Both the position numbers and the translations under genes were made by a program. Shown piece by piece: positions 32,303 to 40,624 of a DNA stretch of 64,000 bases. The DNA is from Mycobacterium colombiense (GTDB lineage Bacteria; Actinomycetota; Actinomycetes; Mycobacteriales; Mycobacteriaceae). Location: NCBI RefSeq assembly GCF_003284975.1, contig NZ_QMEU01000020.1, forward strand, positions 1 through 64,000, written 5' to 3'. Position 1 is the stretch's first letter. Each line of letters starts with the position of its first letter. The notes under the pieces are model-generated. The model was not told the origin of the DNA, ran no database searches, and saw only the letters and a list, made by a program, of their open reading frames with translations.

Positions 32303-32773
32303 ATGACGCCGAAAAAGGACCACATGGATGCCGCGCACCGGCATGCGCCGCCCGCACACACGCCGCGCTTGAGGCTGAAATCCAAGGCGCCCCGCAGCGG
32401 GTACGTCGACGGTGCGTGGTGGCCACACAGTGACGACCTCAGTGCAGAGCTGCCGGACCTGCTATCGGTCCTCTCGGTTCGACTCGGACCGATCGGCCGC
32501 GTGATCTACAATGCGAACGAATGGGCAACGCCGCCAACTAAAATCGCGACCGGCGGTCGAACGGTACGCATCGACGGATATCGCCGCCAGCCGGCCGGCA
32601 CCGTCGAAGTACTTGGCCTTAATTCCGCTAAGATCGTGTTATTGGTTGTCTCCCCGCACACCGACCCGGCCCAGGCCCATGCCATCATGATGACCGCAGC
32701 CGGCCCGAGCAACGCCTCGACGGTCGAGAACCTTCTCACGACAAGCGCTGCTGAAGTGGAAACTTCCACCTAA
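32303..32773 (+). CDS. DUF5994 family protein, short paralogue
   Basis: This is a 156-aa protein. Its core closely matches the gene at 30919-31593: TPRLRLKSKAPRSGYVDGAWW, DLSAELPDLLSVLSVRLG, IVLLVVSPHTDPAQAHAIM. It lacks the basic C-terminal extension. The ATG at 32303 is supported by a GGGAG ribosome-binding site and by the shared leader. The gene is divergent from the other two copies, which suggests local duplication with inversion. The function of the family is unknown. Confidence 0.85.
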   Translation: MTPKKDHMDAAHRHAPPAHTPRLRLKSKAPRSGYVDGAWWPHSDDLSAELPDLLSVLSVRLGPIGRVIYNANEWATPPTKIATGGRTVRIDGYRRQPAGTVEVLGLNSAKIVLLVVSPHTDPAQAHAIMMTAAGPSNASTVENLLTTSAAEVETST

Positions 32774-32885
32774 GCCCGTCCGTAAAGCGTTAGACACCAA
32801 CGAATCCCGTATAACGCCGACAAGGGGCGTGCCGTGTGTGTCGGGCGAAACCGGGCTCGTCTCATTTCCGACGGTCTTGAGGCAT

Positions 32886-33482
32886 CTACCGCGGAGTCCG
32901 GCGCGCGCCCCGCGCTGCGAACATTTGCTCCCCCCGGGCCACGCGGACGATCGATTCGGCGACCTGAAAGGCGCGAGAAGCGCGATGCGCCTCGAATACG
33001 GGCAGCCCGGCGGCCTGGCGCAACACCATCACCGCAAGTGCGGTACCGGTCCGGTGGGGCACGATCAGCAGTGTCGCCCGCCCATCGCGGCCGCCAACTG
33101 TCATAACGTGTGGGCGTATCCCCTGCCACCAGTCCCAATTCAGGTCGTGCTGGCGTTGCAACGATGACCAGTTGACGTCGATTTCCCTGATCAGACCCAG
33201 CCGGGCATCCAACACCGCTACCAATTCGGTCAGCTCTCGCGAGATCATCCCGGTGCGGGGCCACCACGCGCCATCGATCTTGTTCCCGAGCCGGGATGCG
33301 AGAGTGAGCCGAACCGGGCTAGCGGGGCGGCGGGGCCCTGCCGTACCGATCGTGTATGTCGAGGGATCCGTCAACGGGGCAGCCGTCCACTCGTCGGGTT
33401 GCCCCAGCGAGTCTGTGATCACACCCGTTACCGAAATCGGTTCGGAAGCAATGGCTCCGCCCGGTGATGCTGCTCGTTTCAT
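32886..33482 (-). CDS. DUF5994 family protein, third and most divergent paralogue
   Basis: This is a 198-aa protein with the family signature VRLTLASRLGNKIDGAWWP, then RELTELVAVLDARLG and a core with DWWQGIRPHVMTVGGRDGR and TLLIVPHRTGTALAVMVLRQ. The ATG at 33482 is preceded by a GAAGGGCG ribosome-binding site. An in-frame start further upstream is less likely. It does not share the duplicated leader of the other two copies, so it may be regulated separately. Function unknown, family call good. Confidence 0.8.
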   Translation of the reverse strand: MKRAASPGGAIASEPISVTGVITDSLGQPDEWTAAPLTDPSTYTIGTAGPRRPASPVRLTLASRLGNKIDGAWWPRTGMISRELTELVAVLDARLGLIREIDVNWSSLQRQHDLNWDWWQGIRPHVMTVGGRDGRATLLIVPHRTGTALAVMVLRQAAGLPVFEAHRASRAFQVAESIVRVARGEQMFAARGARRTPR

Positions 33483-33895
33483 CAAGCGCCCTTCGCAGTT
33501 CGATCGATCAACCCGAAAACGAGCCGACGGAGAAATCACATTGCGGGCGATCCCGATGGGAATGCCGTTGAAGGCACCGAGGCTACCGCTGACAACGAAA
33601 CAGCTCGCTAACGACGTTACGCCACAATTTGCTCTCGTGGGGCCTCGCGGAGCGCGAAGCCGTCGTCGAGCGTGGCTTTGAGGTTCATGCCGTCACTCAC
33701 GTAATGACGTTGGCCCGTCGCGGGATCCGCAGGTATGCGCGTCGTAACGCGCTGATGCACAGCTGTTTTTGGTGCGATCCACCGCAACCCTGGGTTCAAT
33801 CGCCACTGGCAAAACAATTGGGCAGCACGCCGTCCGCGGGGGCGTACACTCATGGAACAGGGACCAACACAGGCCCCCAAAATCAAAGGGCCGCG
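33483..33895. other. Intergenic stretch without recognised feature
   Basis: These 413 bases lie between divergent genes (33482 leftward, 33896 rightward). No convincing open frame or strong promoter was seen. An AAAGGG Shine-Dalgarno-like run occurs just before 33896. Confidence 0.6.
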
Positions 33896-34030
33896 ATGTC
33901 TGACAAGTCGCCAAGACAAAGCATGACCAAAAAATCGGCTAAGTCTCTGAAACAGAAGCGTGCCGCGAAGCGTACAAAAGCCGCCGAGGCCCTACCGGGA
34001 GCGGCGTTGCTGCACTCCAAGAATCGCTGA
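33896..34030 (+). CDS. Small Lys-rich basic protein, 44 aa
   Basis: This is a very basic peptide (MSDKSPRQSMTKKSAKSLKQ at the start, then a KRAAKRTKAAEA helix and a short tail ending HSKNR). Similar tiny Lys/Ala-rich proteins are common in mycobacteria and probably bind nucleic acid or ribosomes, but no role is established. The ATG at 33896 has an AAAGGG element 6 bases upstream. It is next to cspA on the same strand, separated by 179 bases that contain a separate cspA promoter and leader. Confidence 0.65.
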   Translation: MSDKSPRQSMTKKSAKSLKQKRAAKRTKAAEALPGAALLHSKNR

Positions 34031-34145
34031 GGCTCAACGCATCTGGAAGATCGAGGCATCATCCGGGCGTAGCACCCGGGGAAATCGGCATACGGTCTGC
34101 CTTTTCGCGTCTTCCGTCGGAACGATTTTCGTGACCGGCTCGTGT

Positions 34146-34204
34146 TAGGCTTTTGCCGTGGACGATATCGAAATTTGCGTCCACTCTCAAAAAATAGAGA
34201 GAAG
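34146..34204 (+). promoter_or_regulatory. cspA promoter -10 and hairpin covering the ribosome-binding site
   Basis: A -10-like TAGGCT lies at 34146-34151. In the leader, CTCTC at 34184-34188 can pair with GAGAG at 34197-34201 across an A-rich 8-base loop. The right arm is part of the GAGAGAAG Shine-Dalgarno sequence (34197-34204) of cspA. The stem is short (5 bp) and should melt easily, so it could tune translation with temperature. This is inference. Confidence 0.35.
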
Positions 34205-34209
34205 TCGGT

Positions 34210-34413
34210 ATGACGCAGGGGACCGTCAAATGGTTCAACAACGACAAAGGTTTCGGTTTCATCGCCCCTGACGGGGGCGCAAAAGATGTATTCGTCCACC
34301 ATTCCGAAATCCAAGGGGACGGCTTCCGCTCCCTTGAGGAAAATCAGCGGGTCCAGTTCGAGATCAGCCAGGGACCCAAAGGCCCTCAGGCGGTGGGAGT
34401 GACCGCCATCTAG
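34210..34413 (+). CDS. cspA: Cold-shock protein, CspA family
   Basis: This is a 67-aa single cold-shock domain. Both nucleic-acid-binding motifs are intact: RNP1 as KGFGFIAP and RNP2 as DVFVHHSEI. The protein begins [17 protein letters not shown], the usual family start, and has normal length. It binds single-stranded RNA and DNA and acts as an RNA chaperone during cold or other stress. The start is fixed by the GAGAGAAG ribosome-binding site. The leader hairpin is annotated separately. Very high confidence. Confidence 0.97.
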   Translation: MTQGTVKWFNNDKGFGFIAPDGGAKDVFVHHSEIQGDGFRSLEENQRVQFEISQGPKGPQAVGVTAI

Positions 34414-34616
34414 CGGTCAGCACAGACCCCCCAGCTGCGGCAGATACCGCCTCGACGAACCCCTGACATTACTCCATCCTTCGCAAGGAGTCTCCGGATA
34501 TGCCATGGGGTTCAATTGGCGACTGATTGGCGAAGCCCGACGCTTGGTCAACAATTCAAGTTCCCCCAAACCAATTGACGGCGTCCGGGCGGCGCGCATC
34601 GGCGTGTCAGTCGCAG

Positions 34617-35072
34617 CTATCGCGTTGACCCGTTGAGGGCGGAGGCCGGCCTGTGTTCGACGGGGGGGCGGCCTTGGATGGTTACTATCGCTGCCTCGAC
34701 TGTTCTCGTCGCGGGTAGCGAGGCCTGTGGGTCGCCGATCCGCAGCACCCGGGAGACTGCCTCACCGGACACGATCACCCAGCTTACACCGGCGCGTGCG
34801 CAGCAAACGGAAACCCTGTGCAGCGCCAAAAAGCCCTCAGTTCCAAAGAAATCCAGGCTGCGCAGGTCCAGGACGATTCCGCGGACGCGCATCAGATGCC
34901 CTAGCGTGTACTCGATCACAATCTCCGCGTTGGATGCGTCGATCTGTCCGCAGGCGCTGATGACGCCAACCGAGGATCTCAGCCGACGACTGGCTAGGTG
35001 CAGGGTGTTACTGTGCAATGGTTGGGAAATGATGCCGCCCAACGGCGGCATGTACGAGGGTCGCGTGTTCAT
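34617..35072 (-). CDS. STAS-domain anti-sigma-factor antagonist
   Basis: This is a 151-aa protein with a STAS domain at about residues 30-130: GVISACGQIDASNAEIVIE, then VLDLRSLDFFGTEGFLALH. In this family the Ser or Thr in the D-F-x-G-T/S-x-G segment is the site phosphorylated by an anti-sigma kinase and dephosphorylated by a PP2C phosphatase; here it is Thr in FFGTEGF. It should therefore act in a partner switch controlling an alternative sigma factor such as SigF, but no kinase or sigma gene lies in the window. A PP2C gene is at 49.9 kb. The ATG at 35072 gives a compact protein; a longer form from 35210 is possible. Confidence 0.85.
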   Translation of the reverse strand: MNTRPSYMPPLGGIISQPLHSNTLHLASRRLRSSVGVISACGQIDASNAEIVIEYTLGHLMRVRGIVLDLRSLDFFGTEGFLALHRVSVCCARAGVSWVIVSGEAVSRVLRIGDPQASLPATRTVEAAIVTIQGRPPVEHRPASALNGSTR

Positions 35073-35460
35073 GGTGATTCCCGACAGTGCGGTTGTCACC
35101 GGCTTGTTCGGCGCGAGCCATTGCTCTGCGAGGAGAGCGGCGGACGGCAGACCCCACTCCGAACTGGCTGAGAGTCTCAACTTGGTTGACGTTGCACCCC
35201 TCGCGCGCATTTGTCAAGGACTAAGGGTTAAAGAAGTGGTAGCGCCTTCGATAATCTTCTGCTTCAAACTACGGCCCGTTATCCGCAAAGGTTGTCGCGG
35301 CCTATTACGCTGCGCCTCTTTGAATTTAGCGGCCAGTCATCGAAGCAGGCGACCATGCAGACCGCTGGTTCGCGCCTGCATGGTCGCACCTGATCGGCGG
35401 GGCATTGACTCCGACACCAAACCACCGGTCGTGCGGACCTTGGCCGCATCTCAGTTCTGA
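35073..35460. other. Intergenic stretch, contains one strong inverted repeat
   Basis: No coding frame is evident between the STAS gene and the hydrolase gene (both leftward), apart from the possible N-terminal extension of the STAS gene up to 35210. The only clear structure is the inverted repeat at 35349-35387, annotated separately. Confidence 0.6.
35349..35387 (-). terminator. 12-bp perfect stem-loop downstream of hydrolase gene
   Basis: GCGACCATGCAG at 35349-35360 and CTGCATGGTCGC at 35376-35387 form a perfect 12-bp stem with a 15-base loop. It lies 74 bases past the stop of the leftward hydrolase gene. No T-run follows in the transcription direction, so it may be an intrinsic terminator of the non-canonical mycobacterial type or an operator for the STAS gene. 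Confidence 0.45.
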
Positions 35461-36330
35461 TCAGATTTGTCGATTCGCCAGGCCGGCATCGCGCCCCGTG
35501 GTCGCGATGAAGTCGTCAAGGATCTCCACCACCGCTGTTGGGGACTCGACATGTGGGAAGTGCCCGACACCGGCAAGAACCTCGAGTCGACTATCCGGCA
35601 CGGCGTCATGAGCGGCGTAACCGTGGGCGACAGGAATGATCCGGTCTTGCTCACCCCAAATCAGCAAGGTGGGTAATCCATGACTGAGATGAATCTTGTT
35701 GAGCGCACTGACCGCCTGGCCGCGGTAATCCACTACCGAGCGCAACGTCCGCAGGAACGCCTTCCGCCTCTCCCGATCTGACAACGAGGAGTAGGCGTTC
35801 CACATCTCGCCGGTGCGCGGCGACTGGATTCCGGCCGACGTGAGCCACGACCCCACCTTGTTGCCGATGTTCAAAACCGGCTGCGGCGCGACCACCGGCA
35901 GCACCAGCTCGGTTCCGGGTGCCGAGAGGATGCGCAATATCCAGTTCAGGTCGGGGCCGAGGCCGCCGCTGCTGATCAGAACCAGGCGCTGGCAGTAGTC
36001 GCGATGTTGGTAGGTGAACTGCATGGCCACACCGCCACCGAGTGATTGACCGACCACTGTCGCCCGGCTGATGCCGAGTTCATCGAGCAGATCACGCAGC
36101 AACGCCGCGAACGCGCCCAGCGAATAATCACCGCGGGGCTTGGTTGATTCGCCGTGTCCCAACAGGTCCGGTGCCACCACCCGATACCTTTTCGACAACT
36201 CGGGAATGACCGCCCGCCAGGTCGCCGAACTTCCCGCCATCCCATGAATCAACAGCAGCGCCTCGCCGGCCCCGGCGTCTCGATAGGCGACGCGTTCACC
36301 GTGCAAATCGACATAGTTCATCTCGGTCAC
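35461..36330 (-). CDS. Alpha/beta-fold hydrolase
   Basis: This is a serine hydrolase of about 289 aa with a complete catalytic machinery: oxyanion HGMAGSS, nucleophile Ser in VVGQSLGGG, acid Asp in IWGEQDRIIP and His in GVGHFPHVE. It most resembles mycobacterial epoxide-hydrolase or esterase-like proteins; the substrate is unknown. The GTG at 36330 was preferred (protein starting VTEMNYVDLHGERVAYRD). A TTG at 36351 and an ATG at 36321 are also in frame. It follows the desaturase on the same strand by about 120 bases but has its own promoter and palindromes (36407-36448). A lipid-related role is inferred from that pairing. Confidence 0.9.
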   Translation of the reverse strand: MTEMNYVDLHGERVAYRDAGAGEALLLIHGMAGSSATWRAVIPELSKRYRVVAPDLLGHGESTKPRGDYSLGAFAALLRDLLDELGISRATVVGQSLGGGVAMQFTYQHRDYCQRLVLISSGGLGPDLNWILRILSAPGTELVLPVVAPQPVLNIGNKVGSWLTSAGIQSPRTGEMWNAYSSLSDRERRKAFLRTLRSVVDYRGQAVSALNKIHLSHGLPTLLIWGEQDRIIPVAHGYAAHDAVPDSRLEVLAGVGHFPHVESPTAVVEILDDFIATTGRDAGLANRQI

Positions 36331-36406
36331 GCGAACTCGTCTCTCATCCAACTGTATTCGGAGGCTGGCACAACGGCAGAATCATTGCTCTCCCGAGCCC
36401 TCAGCC

Positions 36407-36448
36407 ACTATAGCGCAACCTACGGTTGCGTAAGTTACTGGCCAGTAA
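36407..36448 (-). promoter_or_regulatory. Hydrolase promoter with two palindromic operators
   Basis: On the minus strand a -10 element TATAGT (36412-36407) is followed upstream by a perfect 7-bp inverted repeat CGCAACC / GGTTGCG with spacer TAC (36414-36430). Further upstream, at 36435-36448, lies a perfect 14-bp palindrome TTACTGGCCAGTAA. Placement in and just above the -10/-35 spacer is typical of repressor operators. Confidence 0.5.
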
Positions 36449-36454
36449 ATTACG

Positions 36455-37750
36455 TCAGCCGTCGACCGTGCCTGACGATGTCGTCCCGGTCCGCGCCTTT
36501 TGCCGACGCGCGAGTCGCAAACGCGACTTCCGGACCGCTGCGGTGGCCGTCCTGAGACCGCGGCGGCGTCCCGTCGCAACCGCAGTCCCGGCAAAACCAG
36601 GTCCCAGTTGGCTAAACATCCGTTCGCTGTGAGTCTCCGGCGCGTCATCCGCGGTGTCACGCAAGTAGCGGTCCGGCAGCGACAGCTTTGCAATGGTGCG
36701 CCAAGTCTTGCCGTACTGCATCACGAATGAGCCCGTGGTGTAAGGCAAGTCGTACTTATCGCAGACTTCGTGCACTCGCACCGCGATCTTGTGCAGACGG
36801 TTGCTGGGCAGATCGGGGTAAAGGTGGTGCTCGATTTGGTGACACAGGTTGCCGCTCATAAACCGCAGGGCCGGTCCGGCTTCGAAGTTGGCACTGCCCA
36901 GCATCTGGCGTAGGTACCACAGTCCCTGCGTTTCGTCCAACATGTCGTTCTTGGTGAATTTCTCTGCACCATCAGGGAAATGCCCACAGAAAATGACCGC
37001 GTTGGCCCAGATGTTGCGGATCAGGTTGGCCACCACGTTGGCCTTCAGCGTTGACTGGAATCTCGCCTTCGGCGATAGCGAGGTGAGCGCCGGCCACGCG
37101 ACATAGTCCTTGACCAACTGCCTGCCTGCCTTGGCTGCAAACTCGCGCAACCGCTGGGCGGCGATTGCACGGTCTGGGCCGTCCTTGAAGGCCTTGCCGA
37201 ACTCGATGGGCTGCAAGCCAATTCCCCATTCGAATCCGAGCGCGAGGATGGCGTTGAACAGCAGGTTGCCGATGTTGAAAGGTTCCCAGGGCTGGTCACG
37301 GGTAACTCGAAGCACGGTGTAGCCGACGTCGTCATCCATCCCGACGATGTTGGTGTACTTGTGGTGCTGGAAGTTATGGGTGAAGCGCCAGTGTTTGGAA
37401 ACCGCACTCATGTCCCATTCCCATGTCGAGGAATGGATCTCGGGATCGTTCATCCAATTCCACTGACCGTGCATGACATTATGGCCGATTTCCATGTTCT
37501 CGATGATCTTGGCCAGGCCGAGTGTCACGGTTCCTCCCCACCAGGCCCAGCGTTTCGAGCTACCGGTCAGCATGAGCCGGCCGAAGACATCGAGGGCGCG
37601 TTGTGCCGCGATAGTACGGCGGATGTACCGAGCGTCGCGCTCGCCCAGGGAATCCTCGATTTCCAGTCGGATCGAGTCAAGCTCGACGGTCAGATTTTCG
37701 ATGTCGACGTCGGTCAGGTGCGCGAAGGCCGGAATGTCGGTAATTGCCAA
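36455..37750 (-). CDS. Membrane fatty-acid desaturase, DesA3-like (copy 1)
   Basis: This is a 431-aa acyl-CoA desaturase-type membrane di-iron enzyme that introduces a double bond into fatty acids. All three histidine boxes are intact: GHNVMHG, THNFQHHKY and QIEHHLYPDLPSNR. The protein starts MAITDIPAFAHL from a TTG at 37750 with a GAAGGGAAAAG ribosome-binding site. Hydrophobic stretches near residues 85-105 and 165-185 fit membrane insertion. The C-terminal 50 residues are Arg/Ala-rich and variable. In M. tuberculosis DesA3 works with an oxidoreductase partner, and none is adjacent here. This copy is the closest match to the ruined gene at 53,992. High confidence for the family. Confidence 0.92.
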   Translation of the reverse strand: MAITDIPAFAHLTDVDIENLTVELDSIRLEIEDSLGERDARYIRRTIAAQRALDVFGRLMLTGSSKRWAWWGGTVTLGLAKIIENMEIGHNVMHGQWNWMNDPEIHSSTWEWDMSAVSKHWRFTHNFQHHKYTNIVGMDDDVGYTVLRVTRDQPWEPFNIGNLLFNAILALGFEWGIGLQPIEFGKAFKDGPDRAIAAQRLREFAAKAGRQLVKDYVAWPALTSLSPKARFQSTLKANVVANLIRNIWANAVIFCGHFPDGAEKFTKNDMLDETQGLWYLRQMLGSANFEAGPALRFMSGNLCHQIEHHLYPDLPSNRLHKIAVRVHEVCDKYDLPYTTGSFVMQYGKTWRTIAKLSLPDRYLRDTADDAPETHSERMFSQLGPGFAGTAVATGRRRGLRTATAAVRKSRLRLARRQKARTGTTSSGTVDG

Positions 37751-38019
37751 TGCTTTTCCCTTCGGGGCTTATTGGGTTCCAAGCGTTAAAAGCCACCAGC
37801 AAACGCGTGATCGCGCTACCGAGGCCACTACTCTCGATGGCTTGATTGGGCCGATGCTGGGCTACGAAGTTCAGTCGCAGACCGTCCACGGTTATGCGGT
37901 TCCTTCTGGGGTGGCGGACTCAGCGCGTGAGGCCGCCGGCTGGCGGCGATGAGCGGTCGCTTGGGCCGGACCGCAGCTTCGGCCGGCCAAGCCGGTAGCC
38001 ACGGGATGTACCTGGCGGG

Positions 38020-38199
38020 TCAGTAGTAGTGGCGGCGGCCGCCGACGGCGTGTCCCATCCGTCCCACCACTGCGAGTAACAGTCCGACGACAAGGAGGAT
38101 GACCCCGACAACCAAGCAAATATGGGCGTAGGCGAACGTGGGGACGAGGGCGGGCAGGAGCAGCCCCAGGACGATGAGAACGATTCCGAGAGTGATCAT
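38020..38199 (-). CDS. DUF6131-like small two-helix membrane protein
   Basis: This is a 59-aa hydrophobic protein with two membrane helices: residues 2-22 (starting MITLGIVLIVLGLLLP) and 28-48 (HICLVVGVILLVVGLLLAVV). A short polar tail ends GRRHYY. This matches the small DUF6131 proteins widespread in mycobacteria, whose function is unknown. The ATG at 38199 gives this length. It is too short for many gene callers and sits alone upstream of the desaturase gene on the same strand. Confidence 0.8.
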   Translation of the reverse strand: MITLGIVLIVLGLLLPALVPTFAYAHICLVVGVILLVVGLLLAVVGRMGHAVGGRRHYY

Positions 38200-38304
38200 G
38201 ATGTTTACCTAATTTCTGGAGAGATGTTTTGGGGAGAATTCCCGAGTCAGTGCGTGAAGGCGGTCATTTAGCTTGGCCCCCAGCTGATTTGAAGCACCCT
38301 GCAA

Positions 38305-38340
38305 ACCGGGGGGACACAGTGGTGTCGTGCAGTCCCCGGT
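38305..38340. other. Nested inverted repeat (possible structured RNA)
   Basis: Outer arms ACCGGGG (38305-38311) and CCCCGGT (38334-38340) enclose a second stem, GACAC (38313-38317) / GTGTC (38322-38326), with loop AGTG. Together they fold into a two-tier hairpin. No coding frame covers it. Confidence 0.4.
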
Positions 38341-38433
38341 AATGCGCTCGACAAGCCGGCGGGCACGAAACAGGGTGAACGCAAAGTGGAGTTAGTGGTC
38401 ATCCGAGTCCCGGCTAACGAGGAGATGACTGTA

Positions 38434-38538
38434 ATGCATGTCGTCTCGACTGCTCAGTCAGATATCGGGAATGTACGGCGCGAGCTGAAGCTCATCGAGT
38501 TCGGCGGCGTACAGCTAAACTCTCTCCGGACTGGCTGA
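38434..38538 (+). CDS. Possible 34-aa peptide
   Basis: This short frame, beginning MHVVSTAQSDIGNVRRELKL, has a GAGGAG ribosome-binding site 9 bases upstream of the ATG at 38434. Another in-frame ATG lies at 38425. The composition is protein-like but nothing is recognised. It could be a leader peptide or a remnant of a lost gene. Low confidence. Confidence 0.3.
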   Translation: MHVVSTAQSDIGNVRRELKLIEFGGVQLNSLRTG

Positions 38539-38840
38539 AGGACTCAGCAACAACAACGTTACCCCCCTCGGCGATCCGCGGCTAGTTGACCGTCGAGCGC
38601 CGACGCCAGCGCCGTGGTTATCAGGGGTGCAACCAGATGGTCAGGAGTCGGCGGCGTTTTGCGCGAGCCCCGGTGCGGGCCAGACCACGCCCACCACTGC
38701 ACGTTTGACTCATACCGATTCCCGATAGCTCGGGGTGGTGCCGAAGCGCCCAATCGAGTGTGGGCGGTGGGTGTATCAAGCGCAGTACCACTGGTGAGCA
38801 CCTCATCGCGATTAGACCGTGTGGTCACCGAACGGGGCAC

Positions 38841-39623
38841 CTATCCCGGCAGGGCAGGTCTACCCGACGACGTCCGTCTCGCACGCACTCTCGCACCTGG
38901 ACACACACCGGTCCCCTTCCACAGCTGGCGCCACGACGGCATCGACGAACCGATCCCGGCCGCCAGCGGTATCGGCCTCCAGCTCGCAATTACACTGCGG
39001 GACAAGGAAACCAGATCATCGTCGGCGGTTGCCGCGTTCGCCGGGCCCCCCGCGGCGAGCGTGTCGAGGATGGACTGCGCGATGACGTGTCGCTCGGCAC
39101 TCGATCGTTCGCCCCGAGTGTCCAGTTCTCGATCAGCTTGCTCCGGGGTATAGCCGCGTCCGATGAGGACGCCGATGGCCTGATTGATGACCGACACTGT
39201 CCGCAGATACGTCCCGGCGTCGTCCGGCCTGTCTGGGCCGGGCAGGTGCTGATCGAGAACGAAGTCGCTGGGCGGGCGGCCGGTTAACCACGCCACGTCC
39301 GCGGTGAGGTCGACACATGCTCCCGGCGTCGCAGCGTAGAGGATGACGGAAACGGACAGCGATGACCGGCCGCCACCGGCGCCGGGCAGCCTCAGCCGAA
39401 GGGATGAGCGAACATCGTCGGTCACGGCGCCGTCCTCGAGGATGGTGAACGTGAACGGCGGATCGCTGTCATCAACGGTAACGCGCAGGCCCAGATAGGT
39501 GGGCACCGCCGCTCGGGCGTCGACACCCGATTGATGCAGGGTGTGCAGCACATTGGCGCCGGGTTGATCTAAGCCGGCGGTGAGGATGTCCAAATCAGCG
39601 GCCAGGGCCGCATCGATTTTCAT
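38841..39623 (-). CDS. ANTAR-domain protein
   Basis: This is a 260-aa protein. Residues about 1-130 form a sensory-type region with no clear family. Residues about 135-195 hold an ANTAR-like RNA-binding segment (VINQAIGVLIGRGYTPEQAD), and the last 50 residues are atypical and basic. ANTAR proteins bind paired hexaloop hairpins in nascent RNA and act as antiterminators. The ATG at 39623 was chosen; a longer frame extends upstream but looks like shadow. It lies 191 bases downstream of the GAF-ANTAR gene at 39815-40624 on the same strand. The C-terminal tail beyond the ANTAR helix bundle may reflect a frameshift. Moderate confidence. Confidence 0.65.
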   Translation of the reverse strand: MKIDAALAADLDILTAGLDQPGANVLHTLHQSGVDARAAVPTYLGLRVTVDDSDPPFTFTILEDGAVTDDVRSSLRLRLPGAGGGRSSLSVSVILYAATPGACVDLTADVAWLTGRPPSDFVLDQHLPGPDRPDDAGTYLRTVSVINQAIGVLIGRGYTPEQADRELDTRGERSSAERHVIAQSILDTLAAGGPANAATADDDLVSLSRSVIASWRPIPLAAGIGSSMPSWRQLWKGTGVCPGARVRARRTSSGRPALPG

Positions 39624-39814
39624 CACGGGATGGTTCCGCTGAGCGCTCCGGAGCGCGGATCGAACCTGCCGGGCCGAACAGGCAAGTCGCCTGCAGGGTG
39701 GGGAGCCTCGGACGCGAGCCGGGACCCGTCGCCTCCACTGCTTCCCCGCCCTCCAACCTACGCGCGCCACTTCGTGCTGCAATGGGTCGGGCGTAGACCG
39801 ATCCCGGTTCAGCG

Positions 39815-40624
39815 TCAGGTTGGATCGCGCCGGGCGCGGGCGCGAGCGCGGCGAACGGCTTCATCGACGATATGTTGGGCCACTTCGCCCAGTTTGCGGT
39901 GTTCGACTTGGCTGATCGTGCGCAACTGAGTGAACGCCTCCTCAGCACTGCGCCCGGTGCGTCCCCGAATCAGGCCGATCGCCTGATCAATCACCGGGCG
40001 CGTCGACAGCGCCATCCGCAACTGGGTGGTCAGCGTCAGCGCGTGCGCGAGGGTCTGTGCGTTGTGCACCGCCACCGCCGCGGGCTTGGCGAACAGCTCG
40101 CCCAGCTCTGCGGCATGCTCATCGAAGACATCTTTGTCGTGGGCATAGACGTTGATAGCTCCAATCACTTGATCCGAGACCAGCAGTGGCAGCGACAGCG
40201 CACTGTGCACCCCCAAACGCCCCACCCGGGGACCGAAGCGCGGCCACATCTTCTCCCCACCCAATGACCCAGACCGCACCGTGCGCCGCTCCAAAGCTGC
40301 CGTGATGCAGGGCCCCTCCTTGAGGGTCACGTATTGAATCTCGTCGATCTTGGCGACAAACGGAGCGCTGGCCGCCAACGCTTCCACCATGTTGTCCACC
40401 CGGTCGACCTCCAATAAGGTCACCCCGGCACCGTCGGCACCCGGTATCGCGTGCACCGCGAACGTCGACACCTCAGCGAGCAACTCAGGCAAACCCAGAC
40501 TGCCCGCCACCAAGCCCGCCAGGTCGTCGATCCCGGCCCGCAAATCGGCAGCATCAGCGCTAGCCTGCTGCACGCTCAACGACGCCAACGGCAAACCGCT
40601 GACGCCCCCCGTGAACTCCGTCAT
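39815..40624 (-). CDS. GAF-ANTAR RNA-binding regulator
   Basis: This is a 269-aa protein with an N-terminal GAF domain (about residues 40-185; STFAVHAIPGADGAGVTLLE, then YVTLKEGPCITAA and SALSLPLLVSDQVIGAINVY). The C-terminal ANTAR domain (about 200-260) contains RPVIDQAIGLIRGRTGRSAE and VEHRKLGEVAQHIVDE. GAF domains sense small ligands or redox state, and ANTAR binds RNA hairpins to prevent termination. It is the same architecture as the gene at 45318 and is alignable with it along its whole length. The ATG at 40624 follows a leader with a hexaloop hairpin. High confidence for domains, targets unknown. Confidence 0.9.
   Translation of the reverse strand: MTEFTGGVSGLPLASLSVQQASADAADLRAGIDDLAGLVAGSLGLPELLAEVSTFAVHAIPGADGAGVTLLEVDRVDNMVEALAASAPFVAKIDEIQYVTLKEGPCITAALERRTVRSGSLGGEKMWPRFGPRVGRLGVHSALSLPLLVSDQVIGAINVYAHDKDVFDEHAAELGELFAKPAAVAVHNAQTLAHALTLTTQLRMALSTRPVIDQAIGLIRGRTGRSAEEAFTQLRTISQVEHRKLGEVAQHIVDEAVRRARARARRDPT

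Larger units (their letters stand above)
38200..38840. other. Mostly non-coding stretch with a structured element
   Basis: Apart from the possible 34-aa frame at 38434 and the nested stem at 38305-38340, no gene is recognised here. The longer open frames on the plus strand running into 39 kb are antisense shadows of the ANTAR gene. Confidence 0.5.
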
